Positions 27,616 through 37,685 of a stretch of DNA of 64,000 nucleotides are shown one piece after another; positions within the stretch are counted from its first letter, which is position 1; every line of letters starts with the position of its first letter. Below the pieces are notes generated by a model that saw only the letters and a list, made by a program, of their open reading frames with translations, searched no databases and had not been told where the DNA came from. This DNA is from Alphaproteobacteria bacterium. GTDB taxonomy: Bacteria > Pseudomonadota > Alphaproteobacteria > Caulobacterales > Maricaulaceae. The position numbers were made by a program, and so were the translations under genes. The stretch spans positions 248,001-312,000 of the forward strand of contig JANSXV010000002.1 of NCBI GenBank assembly GCA_024742735.1. Direction: 5' to 3'.

Positions 27616-28482
27616 ATGGCGGCTTCCAGATCGGTGATGATCACCGGCGCTTCGACCGGGATCGGCTACGCCACGGCGAAATACCTCATCGACAAGGGCT
27701 GGCGGGTCTTCGCCGGCGTGCGCAAGACGGCCGACGCCGACCGGCTGAGCGCGGAGCTCGGCGATTCGGTCACGCCGGTGATGTGCGATGTGACTGACGA
27801 CGCCTCGGTGAAGGCCGCCGGCGAGACGGTGCGGGCGGCGCTGGGCGATCGGGCGCTGTCCGGGCTGGTCAACAATGCCGGCGTCGCCGTGGCCGGGCCA
27901 TTGCTGCACCTGCCGGTCGAGGACATGCAGCGCCAGCTGGAGATCAACGTCACCGGTCAGCTGCGCGCGACACAGGCTTTCGCGCCGCTTCTGGGCGCGG
28001 GCGAGGAGCGCGACGGCCCGCCGGGGCGCATCGTCAACATGTCCTCGGTCGCCGGGCTCAACGCCACGCCGCTGGTCACGCCCTACGCCTGCTCGAAGTT
28101 CGCGCTGGAGGCCTTCACGCAGGGGCTGCGGCGGGAAATGTTGCTCTATGGGATCGACGTGGTCGCCATCAATCCCGGCCCCATCGCCACGCCGATCTGG
28201 GACAAGGCCGAGGAAATCGATCCCGAGCAATACGCCGGGACCGACTATGACGGTCCGATCCGGCGGATCCTGGGCTATATGCTGGAGCGCGGGCGAACCG
28301 GCCTGCCGCCGGACCGCGTGGCGAAAGCCGTCCACCGCGCCCTCACCGACGCGAAGCCGAAGCTCAACACCATCATCACGCCCGAGCCCTTCCAGCACTG
28401 GCTGCTCGGCGTGCTGCCCTCGCGCATGGCCGACCGGCTCATCGCGAAGCGGCTGGGCCTCATGCCGGAAAACCGGGGCTGA
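27616..28482 (+). CDS. short-chain dehydrogenase/reductase
   Basis: A 288-residue Rossmann-fold oxidoreductase. The cofactor motif TGASTGIG is at residues 10-17, NNAG follows the fourth strand, the catalytic serine is in MSSVAG and the Tyr/Lys pair in YACSKFALE. The first strand is followed by VRK rather than an acidic residue, hinting at NADP(H). The C-terminal part (PEPFQHWLLGVLPSRMADRL) resembles retinol/17-beta-hydroxysteroid dehydrogenase-like SDRs; substrate unknown. GGAGG about nine bases upstream supports this ATG over an earlier in-frame one. It is divergent from sdhC across the Fur-like palindrome. Confidence 0.88.
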   Translation: MAASRSVMITGASTGIGYATAKYLIDKGWRVFAGVRKTADADRLSAELGDSVTPVMCDVTDDASVKAAGETVRAALGDRALSGLVNNAGVAVAGPLLHLPVEDMQRQLEINVTGQLRATQAFAPLLGAGEERDGPPGRIVNMSSVAGLNATPLVTPYACSKFALEAFTQGLRREMLLYGIDVVAINPGPIATPIWDKAEEIDPEQYAGTDYDGPIRRILGYMLERGRTGLPPDRVAKAVHRALTDAKPKLNTIITPEPFQHWLLGVLPSRMADRLIAKRLGLMPENRG

Positions 28483-28556
28483 AGCGATCGACCGGGTGGC
28501 GTTGGGGTCTGGAACGGCTAGTCTCGTGGCATTCGTTCGCCGCCGGAGACCCTCCC

Positions 28557-30311
28557 ATGCGCCTGTTCGCCGCCATTCTGTCGTGTCTGTCGATCCTTCT
28601 GCCGGCTTCGGCTTTTGCAGACCCCGCCGAGGACTTCGCTGCGCTGATCGCCGACTTTGAGGCCCATGAGGCTGAGCGCGATGTCATCACGCGCGGCCGG
28701 CGCGGGGATCTGGAGGCGGCGTCTCGCTGGCCGGACGCCAGTTTCGACGCGGTCGCAGCCCACGATCAGGCCATGGCGGGCTTCCTTGAGCGGCTGGAAG
28801 GCATCGACCCTGAAGCGCTGCCGGACGATCAGGCCGCCAATTACGCCGTGCTCGCCTACCTGCTGGAGAGCGCGGCGGCGATTCCGGCGACACGCACGGC
28901 GCTGACGCCCTTCACCAATGACAGCGGCTTTCATACCCGCCCGGGCTTCGTCGCCATGGGCACGCGCCTGCGCACCGTAGAGGACGCCGAGGCCTGGATC
29001 GCCCGCCTGGAGGCGCTGCCGGAATATTACGCCCAGCACCGCGCCTGGCTGGAGCGGGGTCTGGAGCGGGGGATCACCCAGCCGCGCGAGATCCTGTCCG
29101 GCGTCGCCGACCAGATCGAGGCCCAGATCACGGCGCCGCAGGACAGCACGCTGTTCATGCCGCTGGCGGCCTTGCCGGGCACGATCTCTGACGCCGATCA
29201 GGCGCGCCTGCGCGCTGAAGGACTCGCCGCGATCGAGAATGAGGTCCTGCCGGCCCTCATCGACCTGCGCGCCTTCTTTGCCGACACCTACATGCCCGGC
29301 GCCAGAGAGACGCTCGGCGCGCGGTCCCTGCCGGGCGGAGCGGCCTTCTACGCGGACCTTGTGCGCTATCACACCACGCTCGACACGACGCCGGAGGCGG
29401 TTCACGAGCGCGGGCTCGCCGAAGTCGCCCGCATCCGCGCGGAGATGGAGACCGTGATCGCTGCGACCGGCTTTGACGGCACGTTCGCGGAGTTCCTGCA
29501 GTTTCTGCGCACCGATGACCGCTTCTACGCGGACACGGAAATGGAGCTCATGATGCGGGCCTCATACCTGTCCAAGCAGGCCGACGACGCCATGCCCGCC
29601 TTCTTCAACCGGCTGCCGCGCCTGCCCTATGGCGTGCGGGCCGTGCCCGCCTCTCTGGCGCCGAACTACACCACGGCGCGCTACTGGCCGGGCGACGCCG
29701 AGAACGGCGAGGCGGGCGGCTATATGGTCAACACCTACCGTCTGGACCAGCGCCCGCTCTACGAGCTGCCGGCCCTGACCCTGCACGAGGCGGTGCCTGG
29801 CCATCACCACCAGATCGCGCTCGCCCAGGAGATGGAGGATGTCCCCGATTTTCGCCGGGAGACCTACATCACCGCCTTCGGCGAGGGCTGGGGGCTGTAC
29901 GCAGAATTCCTCGGCTACGACATGGGGTTCTACGAGGACCCCTATGACCGGTTCGGCGCGCTGACCTATGAGATGTGGCGGGCCTGCCGCCTGGTCGCGG
30001 ACACCGGTATCCACTGGTATGGCTGGAGCCGGGAGGAGGCCGAGGCCTGCTTCCTGGAGAACTCCGCGCTCGCGCCGCTGAACATCACCAACGAGGTCAG
30101 CCGCTATATCGCCTGGCCGGGTCAGGCGCTGGCCTACAAGACCGGCGAGCTGTTGATGCGGGAGCTGCGCGCTGACGGCGAGGCGCGCCTGGGCGCGGAC
30201 TTTGACCTCGCCGCGTTCCATGACACGCTGTTGGAGGAGGGCGGGGTCCCGCTCGGCTATCTGGAGACGCGCATGCGCGGCTGGATCGAGGATCAGGAGG
30301 CCGGCCGATGA
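28557..30311 (+). CDS. exported DUF885 metallopeptidase-like protein
   Basis: A 584-residue protein with a clean signal peptide (MRLFAAILSCLSILLPASAFA). The DUF885 core is recognisable from LHEAVPGHHHQIALAQE, which contains the HE-x-x-x-x-HH zinc-type pattern of this family, followed by AFGEGWGLYAEFLG with a further glutamate, and the late SRYIAWPGQALAYKTGELL. DUF885 proteins are distant relatives of thermolysin-like gluzincins and are presumed periplasmic peptidases or esterases; few have been tested. The stop overlaps the next gene start (ATGA), so the two form an operon. Confidence 0.85.
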   Translation: MRLFAAILSCLSILLPASAFADPAEDFAALIADFEAHEAERDVITRGRRGDLEAASRWPDASFDAVAAHDQAMAGFLERLEGIDPEALPDDQAANYAVLAYLLESAAAIPATRTALTPFTNDSGFHTRPGFVAMGTRLRTVEDAEAWIARLEALPEYYAQHRAWLERGLERGITQPREILSGVADQIEAQITAPQDSTLFMPLAALPGTISDADQARLRAEGLAAIENEVLPALIDLRAFFADTYMPGARETLGARSLPGGAAFYADLVRYHTTLDTTPEAVHERGLAEVARIRAEMETVIAATGFDGTFAEFLQFLRTDDRFYADTEMELMMRASYLSKQADDAMPAFFNRLPRLPYGVRAVPASLAPNYTTARYWPGDAENGEAGGYMVNTYRLDQRPLYELPALTLHEAVPGHHHQIALAQEMEDVPDFRRETYITAFGEGWGLYAEFLGYDMGFYEDPYDRFGALTYEMWRACRLVADTGIHWYGWSREEAEACFLENSALAPLNITNEVSRYIAWPGQALAYKTGELLMRELRADGEARLGADFDLAAFHDTLLEEGGVPLGYLETRMRGWIEDQEAGR

Positions 30312-30853
30312 TCGGGGCCTGGATGATCGGGGCTGCAGCCCTGCTTGCAGCGCAGGACGGCGGTCGGCCGGTTTCGGACCTGAGCCCGGCCGAGGCCGCG
30401 CTTCAGCTTCAGGGCTATCTCGCCCAGGGCATGGCGGCGACCTATGGAGACGGCGAGACCAGTGAAGGACGCTATGTCAGCTTCACAGAAAACAGCCTGA
30501 CGCTGACGCGCCGCGGCTATCGCCATCCCGGCGCCGGGTCAGCCGGCGGCTGGTACATGACCCAGCTGCACATCCACCGGTTTGATCTGGAGCCGGTCAC
30601 GGTGAGCTATGACGCCAGGTCCGAGCACGTCATCGTGACGCTGCGCTGTGAAGCCCGCGCCGGGTCGTGCATCATGGCCGCGTCGGCCAATCCGGGATCG
30701 CCTGTGCCAGCTGAAGAGCGCGACTACGCCACGCTCTCGCTGGGCTTCGCCATGCCGATCTACGAGGACAGCTACGCTGAAGAGATGGAACAGCTGTTCG
30801 AGATCTGGCGCAGCGCGCCGGAGGTGGCGCTAGCTCCCGTCATTTACGATTAG
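30308..30853 (+). CDS. hypothetical exported protein
   Basis: A 181-residue protein whose start overlaps the DUF885 stop. The first 15 residues (MIGAWMIGAAALLAA) look like a minimal signal peptide. The remainder has beta-rich stretches (GYRHPGAGSAGGWYMTQLHI, ARSEHVIVTLRCEARAGSCI) with two nearby cysteines and an acidic C-terminal helix. No known domain is recognised. Coupled translation suggests it works with or assists the DUF885 protein in the periplasm. Its last 24 bases overlap the end of the convergent exporter gene. Confidence 0.65.
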   Translation: MIGAWMIGAAALLAAQDGGRPVSDLSPAEAALQLQGYLAQGMAATYGDGETSEGRYVSFTENSLTLTRRGYRHPGAGSAGGWYMTQLHIHRFDLEPVTVSYDARSEHVIVTLRCEARAGSCIMAASANPGSPVPAEERDYATLSLGFAMPIYEDSYAEEMEQLFEIWRSAPEVALAPVIYD

Positions 30854-31297
30854 CCAGGCGCCGGCGAGCAGCAGCGGAACGCCCAGAAGCCGCATGAGGG
30901 TCGCCGGCTTCTGCTCCAGGCCCAGCAGCCCGAAATGATCGAGCGCCAGCGCCATGATGAGCTGGCCAGCATAGAGCGCGGCGAAGAACGCGCCCGCGCC
31001 GATCTTGGGCGTCGCCCAGGTGGCGGTCGTCACGAACATGGCGCCCAGCGCCCCGCCCACGACCCACAGGTGCCAGGGAACCTGGGCGACCCGCTCCGGG
31101 CTGATCCCGCCGGCGCGCAGGGCGAACAGCGTCACCACGCTCAGCATGATCAGGGCGCCGGCGGTGAAATTCACCAGGGCGGCTTTCAGCGGCGAACCGA
31201 GTATCCCCGACAGCTGCCCGTTGAACGCCGGCTGCATGGACGACAGCGCCCCGGCGGTCAGCGTGAGGGCGAGCGGCAGCAGGATCGAGGCGTTCAT
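30830..31297 (-). CDS. small DMT-superfamily membrane protein (YdcZ/DUF606 type)
   Basis: A 155-residue protein with five hydrophobic segments, the layout of the DUF606/YdcZ half-size members of the drug/metabolite transporter superfamily. Typical features are MQPAFNGQLSGILGSPLKAA near the start and FVTTATWATPKIGAGAF and LYAGQLIMALALDHFG in the middle. Such proteins probably dimerise; substrates are unknown. The start was placed at MNASILLPLALTL, a membrane segment with GGAG nine bases upstream, rather than at an earlier Met that adds 34 basic residues. It is convergent with the preceding gene and overlaps it slightly. The divergent TetR regulator may control it. Confidence 0.8.
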   Translation of the reverse strand: MNASILLPLALTLTAGALSSMQPAFNGQLSGILGSPLKAALVNFTAGALIMLSVVTLFALRAGGISPERVAQVPWHLWVVGGALGAMFVTTATWATPKIGAGAFFAALYAGQLIMALALDHFGLLGLEQKPATLMRLLGVPLLLAGAWLIVNDGS

Positions 31298-31548
31298 GGC
31301 GGAGCTCCGGAGCGGGTGTGACGACGCTCTTGAGCTAACGCGCCGGGGCGAGAATGCAAAACGCGGCATCGTCCGGGCGGGCGCGACCCGCGGTACCACG
31401 GGCTGGCCGCACCCTGCTGGTCAGGCCGGCCGTCGGCGCTGGTTCGCCTGGCGACGACTGCGTCGCCGCCAGCTTGCCTAGCCGTTTCACCGCCGCCAGT
31501 ACGGCCCTTCCTCCCAGCCCTACGCCTTCAAAAGCCAAGGCTCGATGC

Positions 31549-31572
31549 ATTTGAATTGAATTCAGTTCAAAT
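31549..31572. promoter_or_regulatory. 24-bp palindromic operator upstream of tetR-type gene
   Basis: Two 12-base arms meet between 31560 and 31561 with the core TTGAATTGAATTCAGTTCAA and only one mismatched pair. AT-rich sequence in a G+C-rich setting, ending 17 bases before the TetR-family start, strongly suggests the regulator's own operator. It lies between divergent genes. Confidence 0.75.
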
Positions 31573-31589
31573 CTGACTAGGGTCAGGGC

Positions 31590-32234
31590 ATGATCGAAAC
31601 GCTCAAGCCAAGTGGCGGCGCGCCCGCCAAGCCATCCACGCCAGCGTCCGGCCGCAGCGTGCGGACGCGTCAACGCCTCATGGAGGCGGCCCGCGCGGAG
31701 CTGATCGAGAGCGCCGGGGCGGCCGAGATCAGCGCGATCGCGAAGCGTGCGGGCGTTTCGGCGGGTCTCGCCTATCACCATTTCGGCTCCAAGGAGGGCC
31801 TGGTCGCCGCCGTGGTGGAGGATTTCTACGCGCGCTACGCCGCAGTGGCGAACGCGCGCTATGACGGCGCCGGCTGGGCCGAGAGGGAGATCCAGCGCAC
31901 CCGCGAGACGGTGCTGTTTCTGGTGCGCGACCCCTTCACCGCGACCCTGTTCGGACCGCTCAGCCGCTCCGGCGCCGTGGTGCAGGCGGAAGCGGCCTGC
32001 CTGGCGGGCCTTGTCGAGCTGGGCGCGCGCAACATCGCTCAGGGTCAGGCGGACGGCGACCTGCCGCGCCAGGTCGACGCGGACATGGCCGCCGCCTTCG
32101 TGCTCGGCGGCCTGCGCCAGGCCGTGACAGCCGCCCTGCTGGCCGATCCCCATCCCGACCCCATGCAGCTCGCCCGCACCATCTGGATCCTCACCGCCCA
32201 GAGTCTGGGCCTCAGACCGGCAAGCCGCTCATGA
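31590..32234 (+). CDS. TetR/AcrR-family transcriptional regulator
   Basis: A 214-residue regulator. The helix-turn-helix lies at about residues 30-70: RQRLMEAARAELIE, then ISAIAKRAGVSAGLAYHHFGSKEGL, a textbook TetR recognition segment with the YHHF signature. The ligand-binding half is helical and ends DPMQLARTIWILTAQSLGL. A near-perfect 24-bp palindrome just upstream suggests autoregulation, and the divergent small exporter 292 bases away is the natural second target. The ligand is unknown. Confidence 0.92.
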   Translation: MIETLKPSGGAPAKPSTPASGRSVRTRQRLMEAARAELIESAGAAEISAIAKRAGVSAGLAYHHFGSKEGLVAAVVEDFYARYAAVANARYDGAGWAEREIQRTRETVLFLVRDPFTATLFGPLSRSGAVVQAEAACLAGLVELGARNIAQGQADGDLPRQVDADMAAAFVLGGLRQAVTAALLADPHPDPMQLARTIWILTAQSLGLRPASRS

Positions 32235-32365
32235 TGGTGATCCGCCTTTCCCTGCCGGCTTCTGGCGCGCCGGCGGAAACAGCACGGCCGTGAGACCAGA
32301 TCCGCTCTCCCTTCATGGGCCATGTGAACGGGCTGCATCCCAAACGGCTTCTGAAAGCGTGAAGT

Positions 32366-32467
32366 CACCTATCCCGGACGCCCGCACGGCGCTCCGGGAC
32401 CTGGCTCAGAATCATCGCCGGGAGGTCCCGGCTCGGCGCCGCCGGCGCGGCTTGGCCGGGATAGGTG
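32366..32467. repeat. long inverted repeat (copy B)
   Basis: Perfect 12-base arms CACCTATCCCGG (32366-32377) and its complement (32456-32467) enclose further imperfect complementary blocks around a CAGAATCATC loop. It resembles the elements at 9900-9990 and 51651-51737. Confidence 0.7.
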
Positions 32468-32472
32468 AAACG

Positions 32473-32504
32473 AAAAAAGGCGGCCCCGTCTGGGACCGCC
32501 TTTT
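32473..32504 (-). terminator. intrinsic terminator of the infB operon
   Basis: A 9-bp stem (32475-32483 with 32496-32504) continues through one mismatch to three more G-C pairs and a GTCT loop; six T residues follow on the minus strand. It is 23 bases past the infB stop, so rbfA and truB are not cotranscribed with infB here. Confidence 0.9.
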
Positions 32505-32527
32505 CCTTGGGCTTGTAACCGTCAGGC

Positions 32528-35122
32528 TTACAGCTTGCGCTCGACCTCTTCGACTTCGAAGCACTCGATCTGGTCGCCGACCTGGATGTCCTGATAGTTC
32601 ACGAAGGCCATGCCGCATTCGGTGCCGGCGCGCACTTCGGGGACTTCGTCCTTGAAGCGCTTCAGCGTGGACAGCTCGCCCTCGTGGATCACCGTGTCGT
32701 CGCGCAGCAGGCGCACGCCGCAGCCGCGCTTGACCACGCCTTCGGTGACGCGGCACCCGGCCACCTTGCCGACCTTGGTGATGGAGAAGACCTCCAGGAT
32801 TTCGGCGTAACCGATGAAGCTTTCCCGCTTCTCCGGCGCCAGCATGCCCTGGAGCGTGGATTTCACGTCGTCGATCAGGTCGTAGATCACCGAGTAGTAG
32901 CGGATCTCCACGCCCTCGCGCTCGGCCAGGTCACGGGCCTGCTTGTTGGCGCGGACGTTGAAGGCGAAGATCGGCGCGTTGGAGGCCTGGGCCAGCAGCA
33001 CGTCGCTTTCCGAAACGCCGCCTGGGGCGGAATGGATGACGCGTGCAGCGACTTCCTCGTTCCCGGCCTTCTCCAGGGCGCCGACAATGGCTTCGGCCGA
33101 CCCTTGAACGTCGGCCTTGACCAGGATGGGCAGCTCGGCGACCTCGTTGGACTTGAGCTTGGCCATCATCTGTTCCAGCGAGGCGCCGCCGGAGCGGGCC
33201 GCTGCGGCCTTGTCGCGGTTCTTGCGCTCACGATACTCCACCAGCTCGCGGGCGCGCGCTTCGCTTTCGACCACGGCGAAGACTTCGCCCGGATCGGGCG
33301 CGCCATCGAGGCCCAGGATCTCCGCCGGCATGGACGGACCGGCTTCTTTCAGCTGCTGGCCCCGCTCGTTGACCAGGGCCCGCACCTTGCCCCACTGGGC
33401 GCCGGCCACGACGATGTCGCCGCGCTTCAGCGTGCCGCGCTTGACCAGAGCCGTGGCGACCGGGCCGCGGCCCTTGTCGATCTGGCTCTCGATCACGACG
33501 CCTTCAGCTGACCGGTCCGGATTGGCCTTCAGCTCCAGAAGTTCGGCCTGCAGCGTGATGGCGTCGGTCAGATCATCCAGGCCCTGCTTCTTCAGGGCGG
33601 AGACCGCGACGGACTGGACGTCGCCGCCCATGTCCTCGACGAAGACCTCGTGCTGGAGCAGTTCCTGCAGCACCTTGTTGGGATCGGCGCCCGGCTTGTC
33701 GATCTTGTTGACCGCCACGATCATCGGGACTTCAGCGGCCTTGGCGTGGCTGATCGCCTCGATGGTCTGGGGCATCACGCCGTCATCGGCCGCCACGACC
33801 AGGACCACGATGTCGGTCGCCTGGGCGCCGCGCGAGCGCATGGACGAGAAGGCCGCGTGGCCCGGCGTGTCCAGGAAGGTGATCTTGTCGCCGCTCTTCA
33901 GCTCAACCTGATAGGCGCCGATATGCTGGGTGATGCCGCCGGCTTCGCCCGCAGCCACGTCGGTCTGGCGCAGAGCGTCCAGAAGGCTGGTCTTGCCGTG
34001 GTCGACATGGCCCATGATCGTGACCACCGGCGAGCGCGGCGTCTTGGTCTCTTCCGGGTCGTCGTCGGCGATGAAGCCGGTCTCCACGTCGGAATCAGAG
34101 ACCCGTTTCACCGTGTGGCCGAATTCTTCCACGATCAGCTCGGCGTCATCGGCGTCCAGCGTGTCGGTTGCGCGGACCATCTGGCCCTGCTGCATCAGGA
34201 ATTTCACGACGTCCGCGGCGCGTTCAGCCATGCGCTGGGCGAGATCCTGGACCGAAATCACTTCCGGCACGATCACTTCGCGGCTCACCTTCTCACGGCC
34301 GCCGGACTGGCGCTGGCGGCGCATCTTCTCACGCTCGCGGGCCCGCTTCATGGAGGCGAGCGAACGCTGACGATCCTCGTCGTCCTCGACCAGGTTCTGG
34401 ATGGTCAGCTTGCCCTGCCGGCGCTTGGGTTCCTTGGCGCGCGAGGCGGCGGGCTTCTCTTCAGCCGCCTTCTTGGATTTGACGCGTCCGCCCATCTCTT
34501 CAAGCAGGTTGCGCGGCTCATCGTCCTTCTTGTCGCGCGCCTTGTCGGCCTTGCGGTTCGGCTTCGCGTCCGGATCGGGCGGCGGCGCGGTGGGATCGAC
34601 CACGTCATCGACTTTGGGCTTGCCTTTCGGCTTTTCACGCGCAGCCGGCTTCTCGGCCTGCAGGCGCTCAAGCTCGGCTTCCTCGGCGGCCCGGCGCGCT
34701 TCGTCTTCCTTGCGCTGGCGCTCTTCTTCCTCGCGCTTGCGGCGCTCTTCAAGCGCCTTGCGATCATCTTCCTCGCGCTTGCGCCGTTCCTCTTCCTCTT
34801 CGCGCTTCTTCGCTTCGCGCGCTTCGGCTTCGGATTTGGCGCGCAGGATGGCGGCCTGCCGGCGCTTCAGCTCCTCTTCGGACAGGCCCAGCTGCTTGGC
34901 CTTGGCGGCCAGCGCGGCGCGCGCCTTGTCCTTGTCGGAGACTGGAGCGGCCTCTTTCGCCGACTCTTTTCCAGGCGCCGCACCAGCGCGCTTGCGCTTT
35001 TTCTCGACCACGACGGCCTTTTGCCGGCCGCGCGCAAAGCTTTGCTGCACGGTGCCCGACGATCTGCCGCCGAGGGAGAGGGGCTTGCGGCCCGAGGAGT
35101 TGCGTTCGTCAGCGTCGCTCAT
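32528..35122 (-). CDS. infB: translation initiation factor IF-2
   Basis: An 864-residue GTPase that brings fMet-tRNA to the 30S subunit. The first 280 residues are very charged, with a long Glu/Arg/Lys coiled-coil stretch at about 95-160. The IF2_N helical domain is at about 283-333. The G domain starts with GHVDHGKT at 371-378, followed by [12 protein letters not shown] and the downstream beta-barrel, IF2-specific and C2 domains. Size and order are normal for alphaproteobacteria. It is the last gene of rimP-nusA-ylxR-infB and ends at a terminator. Confidence 0.99.
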   Translation of the reverse strand: MSDADERNSSGRKPLSLGGRSSGTVQQSFARGRQKAVVVEKKRKRAGAAPGKESAKEAAPVSDKDKARAALAAKAKQLGLSEEELKRRQAAILRAKSEAEAREAKKREEEEERRKREEDDRKALEERRKREEEERQRKEDEARRAAEEAELERLQAEKPAAREKPKGKPKVDDVVDPTAPPPDPDAKPNRKADKARDKKDDEPRNLLEEMGGRVKSKKAAEEKPAASRAKEPKRRQGKLTIQNLVEDDEDRQRSLASMKRAREREKMRRQRQSGGREKVSREVIVPEVISVQDLAQRMAERAADVVKFLMQQGQMVRATDTLDADDAELIVEEFGHTVKRVSDSDVETGFIADDDPEETKTPRSPVVTIMGHVDHGKTSLLDALRQTDVAAGEAGGITQHIGAYQVELKSGDKITFLDTPGHAAFSSMRSRGAQATDIVVLVVAADDGVMPQTIEAISHAKAAEVPMIVAVNKIDKPGADPNKVLQELLQHEVFVEDMGGDVQSVAVSALKKQGLDDLTDAITLQAELLELKANPDRSAEGVVIESQIDKGRGPVATALVKRGTLKRGDIVVAGAQWGKVRALVNERGQQLKEAGPSMPAEILGLDGAPDPGEVFAVVESEARARELVEYRERKNRDKAAAARSGGASLEQMMAKLKSNEVAELPILVKADVQGSAEAIVGALEKAGNEEVAARVIHSAPGGVSESDVLLAQASNAPIFAFNVRANKQARDLAEREGVEIRYYSVIYDLIDDVKSTLQGMLAPEKRESFIGYAEILEVFSITKVGKVAGCRVTEGVVKRGCGVRLLRDDTVIHEGELSTLKRFKDEVPEVRAGTECGMAFVNYQDIQVGDQIECFEVEEVERKL

Positions 35123-35283
35123 GTAAGTCCTTGCGCGGCTTTACGTTTGACCGGCGGGCCGCCGCCGCGTGCGGGTTCGCCGTCGTCTTCCAAGGGCCCG
35201 GTCACCGATCAGGCGCGCGATGTCGCTCACGCAGCGCCCGAGCCCCGTGAAGGCCCGCTAAACTACTCGCCTCGATTGGCGAT

Positions 35284-35925
35284 TCAACCATCCTCTGCGT
35301 CTGACCGGGCCGGATCGATGATCCGGAAACCGGCCAGCCGGGCCATGACGCCCGAAAACGACACCGCTTCCGGGCCCTGGCCCAATACCGCGTGGACCAC
35401 CGCGCTGCGCCCAAGCGCCGCGCCCAAGTCTTCCGCGGCAAAGCATCCCGCCACCGGCAGGTCGCGCTCAGCGCCGCGTTCGGCCCGGTCCAGCTTGGCC
35501 CGCCCGTCGCGCGCCGCGTCGCTGGCTTCGATTCGCCAGGCCGGATCCGGCCCGCCGGACAGCGCGATCTTCGCCGCGTCGAAACCGGCCGCCAGGCGCC
35601 CGGCGCGCCGGGCCAGACCCAGCATGGACAGCGCCCGCTCGGCCAGCAGGGCCTCGAACCGGTCGGCCAGATCGTCCGGCGCTTTGACCTCCTGCCCGAA
35701 CGCCCTGTTGAACAGGCGTTTCTTCACCGCCTGATCGACCAGTGTCCGATCGGCCCGCACCCAGGCGCCGCGGCCGGGAAGCCTGGCGGCGAGGTCCGGG
35801 ACCAGGGTCCCGTCCGGCGCCAGGGCCACCCGCAGCAGCTCGCCCTCCGTCGCGGTATCGCCCGTGGCGACGCAGCGCCGCTCGCGCACCGGCTTCACCC
35901 GGCCCTTGCGCGCGCCCCGGCTCAC
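35284..35925 (-). CDS. YlxR-family RNA-binding protein with L7Ae-like C-terminal part
   Basis: A 213-residue protein between nusA and infB. The N-terminal YlxR/DUF448 domain shows RRCVATGDT, LLRVALAPDG and LPGRGAWV, an arrangement that binds RNA. From about residue 95 (LLAERALSMLGLARRAGRLAAGFD) the chain resembles the ribosomal L7Ae/YlxQ fold, a fusion often seen in alphaproteobacteria. YlxR homologues have been linked to ribosome-associated and gene-expression roles. The GTG start overlaps the nusA stop (GTGA), so it is translationally coupled. Confidence 0.9.
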   Translation of the reverse strand: MSRGARKGRVKPVRERRCVATGDTATEGELLRVALAPDGTLVPDLAARLPGRGAWVRADRTLVDQAVKKRLFNRAFGQEVKAPDDLADRFEALLAERALSMLGLARRAGRLAAGFDAAKIALSGGPDPAWRIEASDAARDGRAKLDRAERGAERDLPVAGCFAAEDLGAALGRSAVVHAVLGQGPEAVSFSGVMARLAGFRIIDPARSDAEDG

Positions 35926-37682
35926 CGCTCGTCTTCGCCGTCCTCGTCCGCGGCGTCGGCAGCCTCATCGTCCGAGCCGAGCAGTTCGGCCAGATCCACG
36001 CCCAGGCGTTCGGCTTCGGCCTCCAGATCGGCCAGGTCCAGATCCTCCAGATCGGCTTCACCGTCTCCGGTTTCAACGGCGCCGTCTTCCCCGGCGTCTT
36101 CGCCCTCTTCGACTTCAGGCTCCAGATCGGCTTCCTCGATCCAGCCGGCGGCCACACGGGCGCGCATGATCAGGCGCTCGGCCGTCTCCGCGTCCATGTC
36201 CATGCCTTCCAGAATGCCCGGCTCGCGGATGCGCTCGCCGTCGCGGGTCTCGTACCAGCCCCGCAGATCGTCCGGCGTCAGCCCGGCCACGTCCTCGACA
36301 GTGAAGACCTCGTTCTCGCCGAAGCGGACCGCCATGGGCAGGTCCACGCCGTCGAGCTCGAGCACGCCGTCCTCCACGCCCAGCTCCTTGCGCTTGGCGT
36401 CCTGCTCGGCGGCCTGCTTGTCCAGGAACTCCCTGGCGCGGGTCTGGATCTCAGCGGCGGTGTCGTCGTCGAAGCCTTCGATGATCGCGATCTCATCGAG
36501 ATCGACATAGGCGATGTCTTCGATATCCGCGAAGCCCTCAGTGGCCAGCAGCTGGGCGATGACCTCGTCCACGTCCAGGGCGTCCTGGAACAGAGCCGTG
36601 CGCTCGGCGAACTCTTTCTGGCGGCGCTCGGATTCCTCGACCTCGGTCAGGATATCGATGGCCCAGCCGGTCAGCTGGCTGGCCAGGCGCACGTTCTGGC
36701 CGCGCCGGCCGATGGCGAGCGAGAGCTGCTCGTCAGGCACCACGACCTCGATGCGCTGGTCATCATCGTCCAGCACGACCTTGGCGACTTCGGCCGGCTG
36801 CAAGGCGTTGACGATGAAGGTCGCCGGATCGGGGTTCCACGGAATGATGTCGATCTTTTCACCGGCCAGCTCGTTGACGACGGCCTGCACGCGGCTGCCG
36901 CGCATGCCCACGCACGCGCCCACGGGATCGATGGAGCTGTCGTTGGAGATGACGGCGATCTTCGCCCGGCTGCCCGGATCGCGGGCCACGCGCGGAATCT
37001 CGATGACGCCTTCGTAGACCTCCGGCACCTCCTGGGCGAACAGGGCGGCCATGAAGTCGGGATGGGCGCGCGACAGGAAGATCTGCGGGCCGCGCACTTC
37101 CTGGCGGACATCATAGATATAGGCGCGCACCCGGTCGTTCAGCTGCAGGCTTTCGCGCGGAATGCCGTCATTGCGCCGGATGATGCCCTCGGCCTTGCCC
37201 AGGTCGACGATGACATTGCCGTACTCCACGCGCTTGACGATGCCGTTGACGATCTCGCCCACGCGGTCCTTGTACTCTTCGTACTGGCGCTCGCGCTCGG
37301 CTTCGCGGACCTTCTGGGTGATCACCTGCTTGGCGGTCTGGGAGGCGACGCGGCCGAACTCGATCGGCGGCAGCTCTTCTTCATAGACCGTGCCGATTTC
37401 CGCTTCCGGATCGCGCTTGCGGGCCTGTTCCAGCGTCAGCTCGTGGGAGTCGTTCTCGACCTCCTCGACCACGGTGGTGCGGCTCGTCAGGCGCATTTCG
37501 CCGGTCCTGGGATCGATGGCGCAATGGATGTCCAGCTCGGCGCCATAGCGTGAGCGGGCGGCCTTCTGGATCGCCTCTTCAATGGCTTCCAGAACAATCG
37601 ACTCGTCGATGAGTTTTTCCTGGGCGACCGCCTTCGCGATCTGCAGGATTTCCAGCTTGTTGGCGCTGACCCCGATGGCCAT
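35922..37682 (-). CDS. nusA: transcription termination/antitermination factor NusA
   Basis: A 586-residue RNA-polymerase-binding factor. The N-terminal domain opens [22 protein letters not shown]; the S1 domain includes [20 protein letters not shown]; the KH domains include [25 protein letters not shown] (split here by sense) and [16 protein letters not shown]. The C-terminal third carries helix-hairpin-helix-like acidic repeats and ends in a run of Glu/Asp/Ala, longer than in enterobacteria but typical of alphaproteobacteria. It controls pausing and intrinsic termination, relevant because the operon leader contains an intrinsic terminator. Confidence 0.98.
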   Translation of the reverse strand: MAIGVSANKLEILQIAKAVAQEKLIDESIVLEAIEEAIQKAARSRYGAELDIHCAIDPRTGEMRLTSRTTVVEEVENDSHELTLEQARKRDPEAEIGTVYEEELPPIEFGRVASQTAKQVITQKVREAERERQYEEYKDRVGEIVNGIVKRVEYGNVIVDLGKAEGIIRRNDGIPRESLQLNDRVRAYIYDVRQEVRGPQIFLSRAHPDFMAALFAQEVPEVYEGVIEIPRVARDPGSRAKIAVISNDSSIDPVGACVGMRGSRVQAVVNELAGEKIDIIPWNPDPATFIVNALQPAEVAKVVLDDDDQRIEVVVPDEQLSLAIGRRGQNVRLASQLTGWAIDILTEVEESERRQKEFAERTALFQDALDVDEVIAQLLATEGFADIEDIAYVDLDEIAIIEGFDDDTAAEIQTRAREFLDKQAAEQDAKRKELGVEDGVLELDGVDLPMAVRFGENEVFTVEDVAGLTPDDLRGWYETRDGERIREPGILEGMDMDAETAERLIMRARVAAGWIEEADLEPEVEEGEDAGEDGAVETGDGEADLEDLDLADLEAEAERLGVDLAELLGSDDEAADAADEDGEDER

Positions 37683-37685
37683 GAC

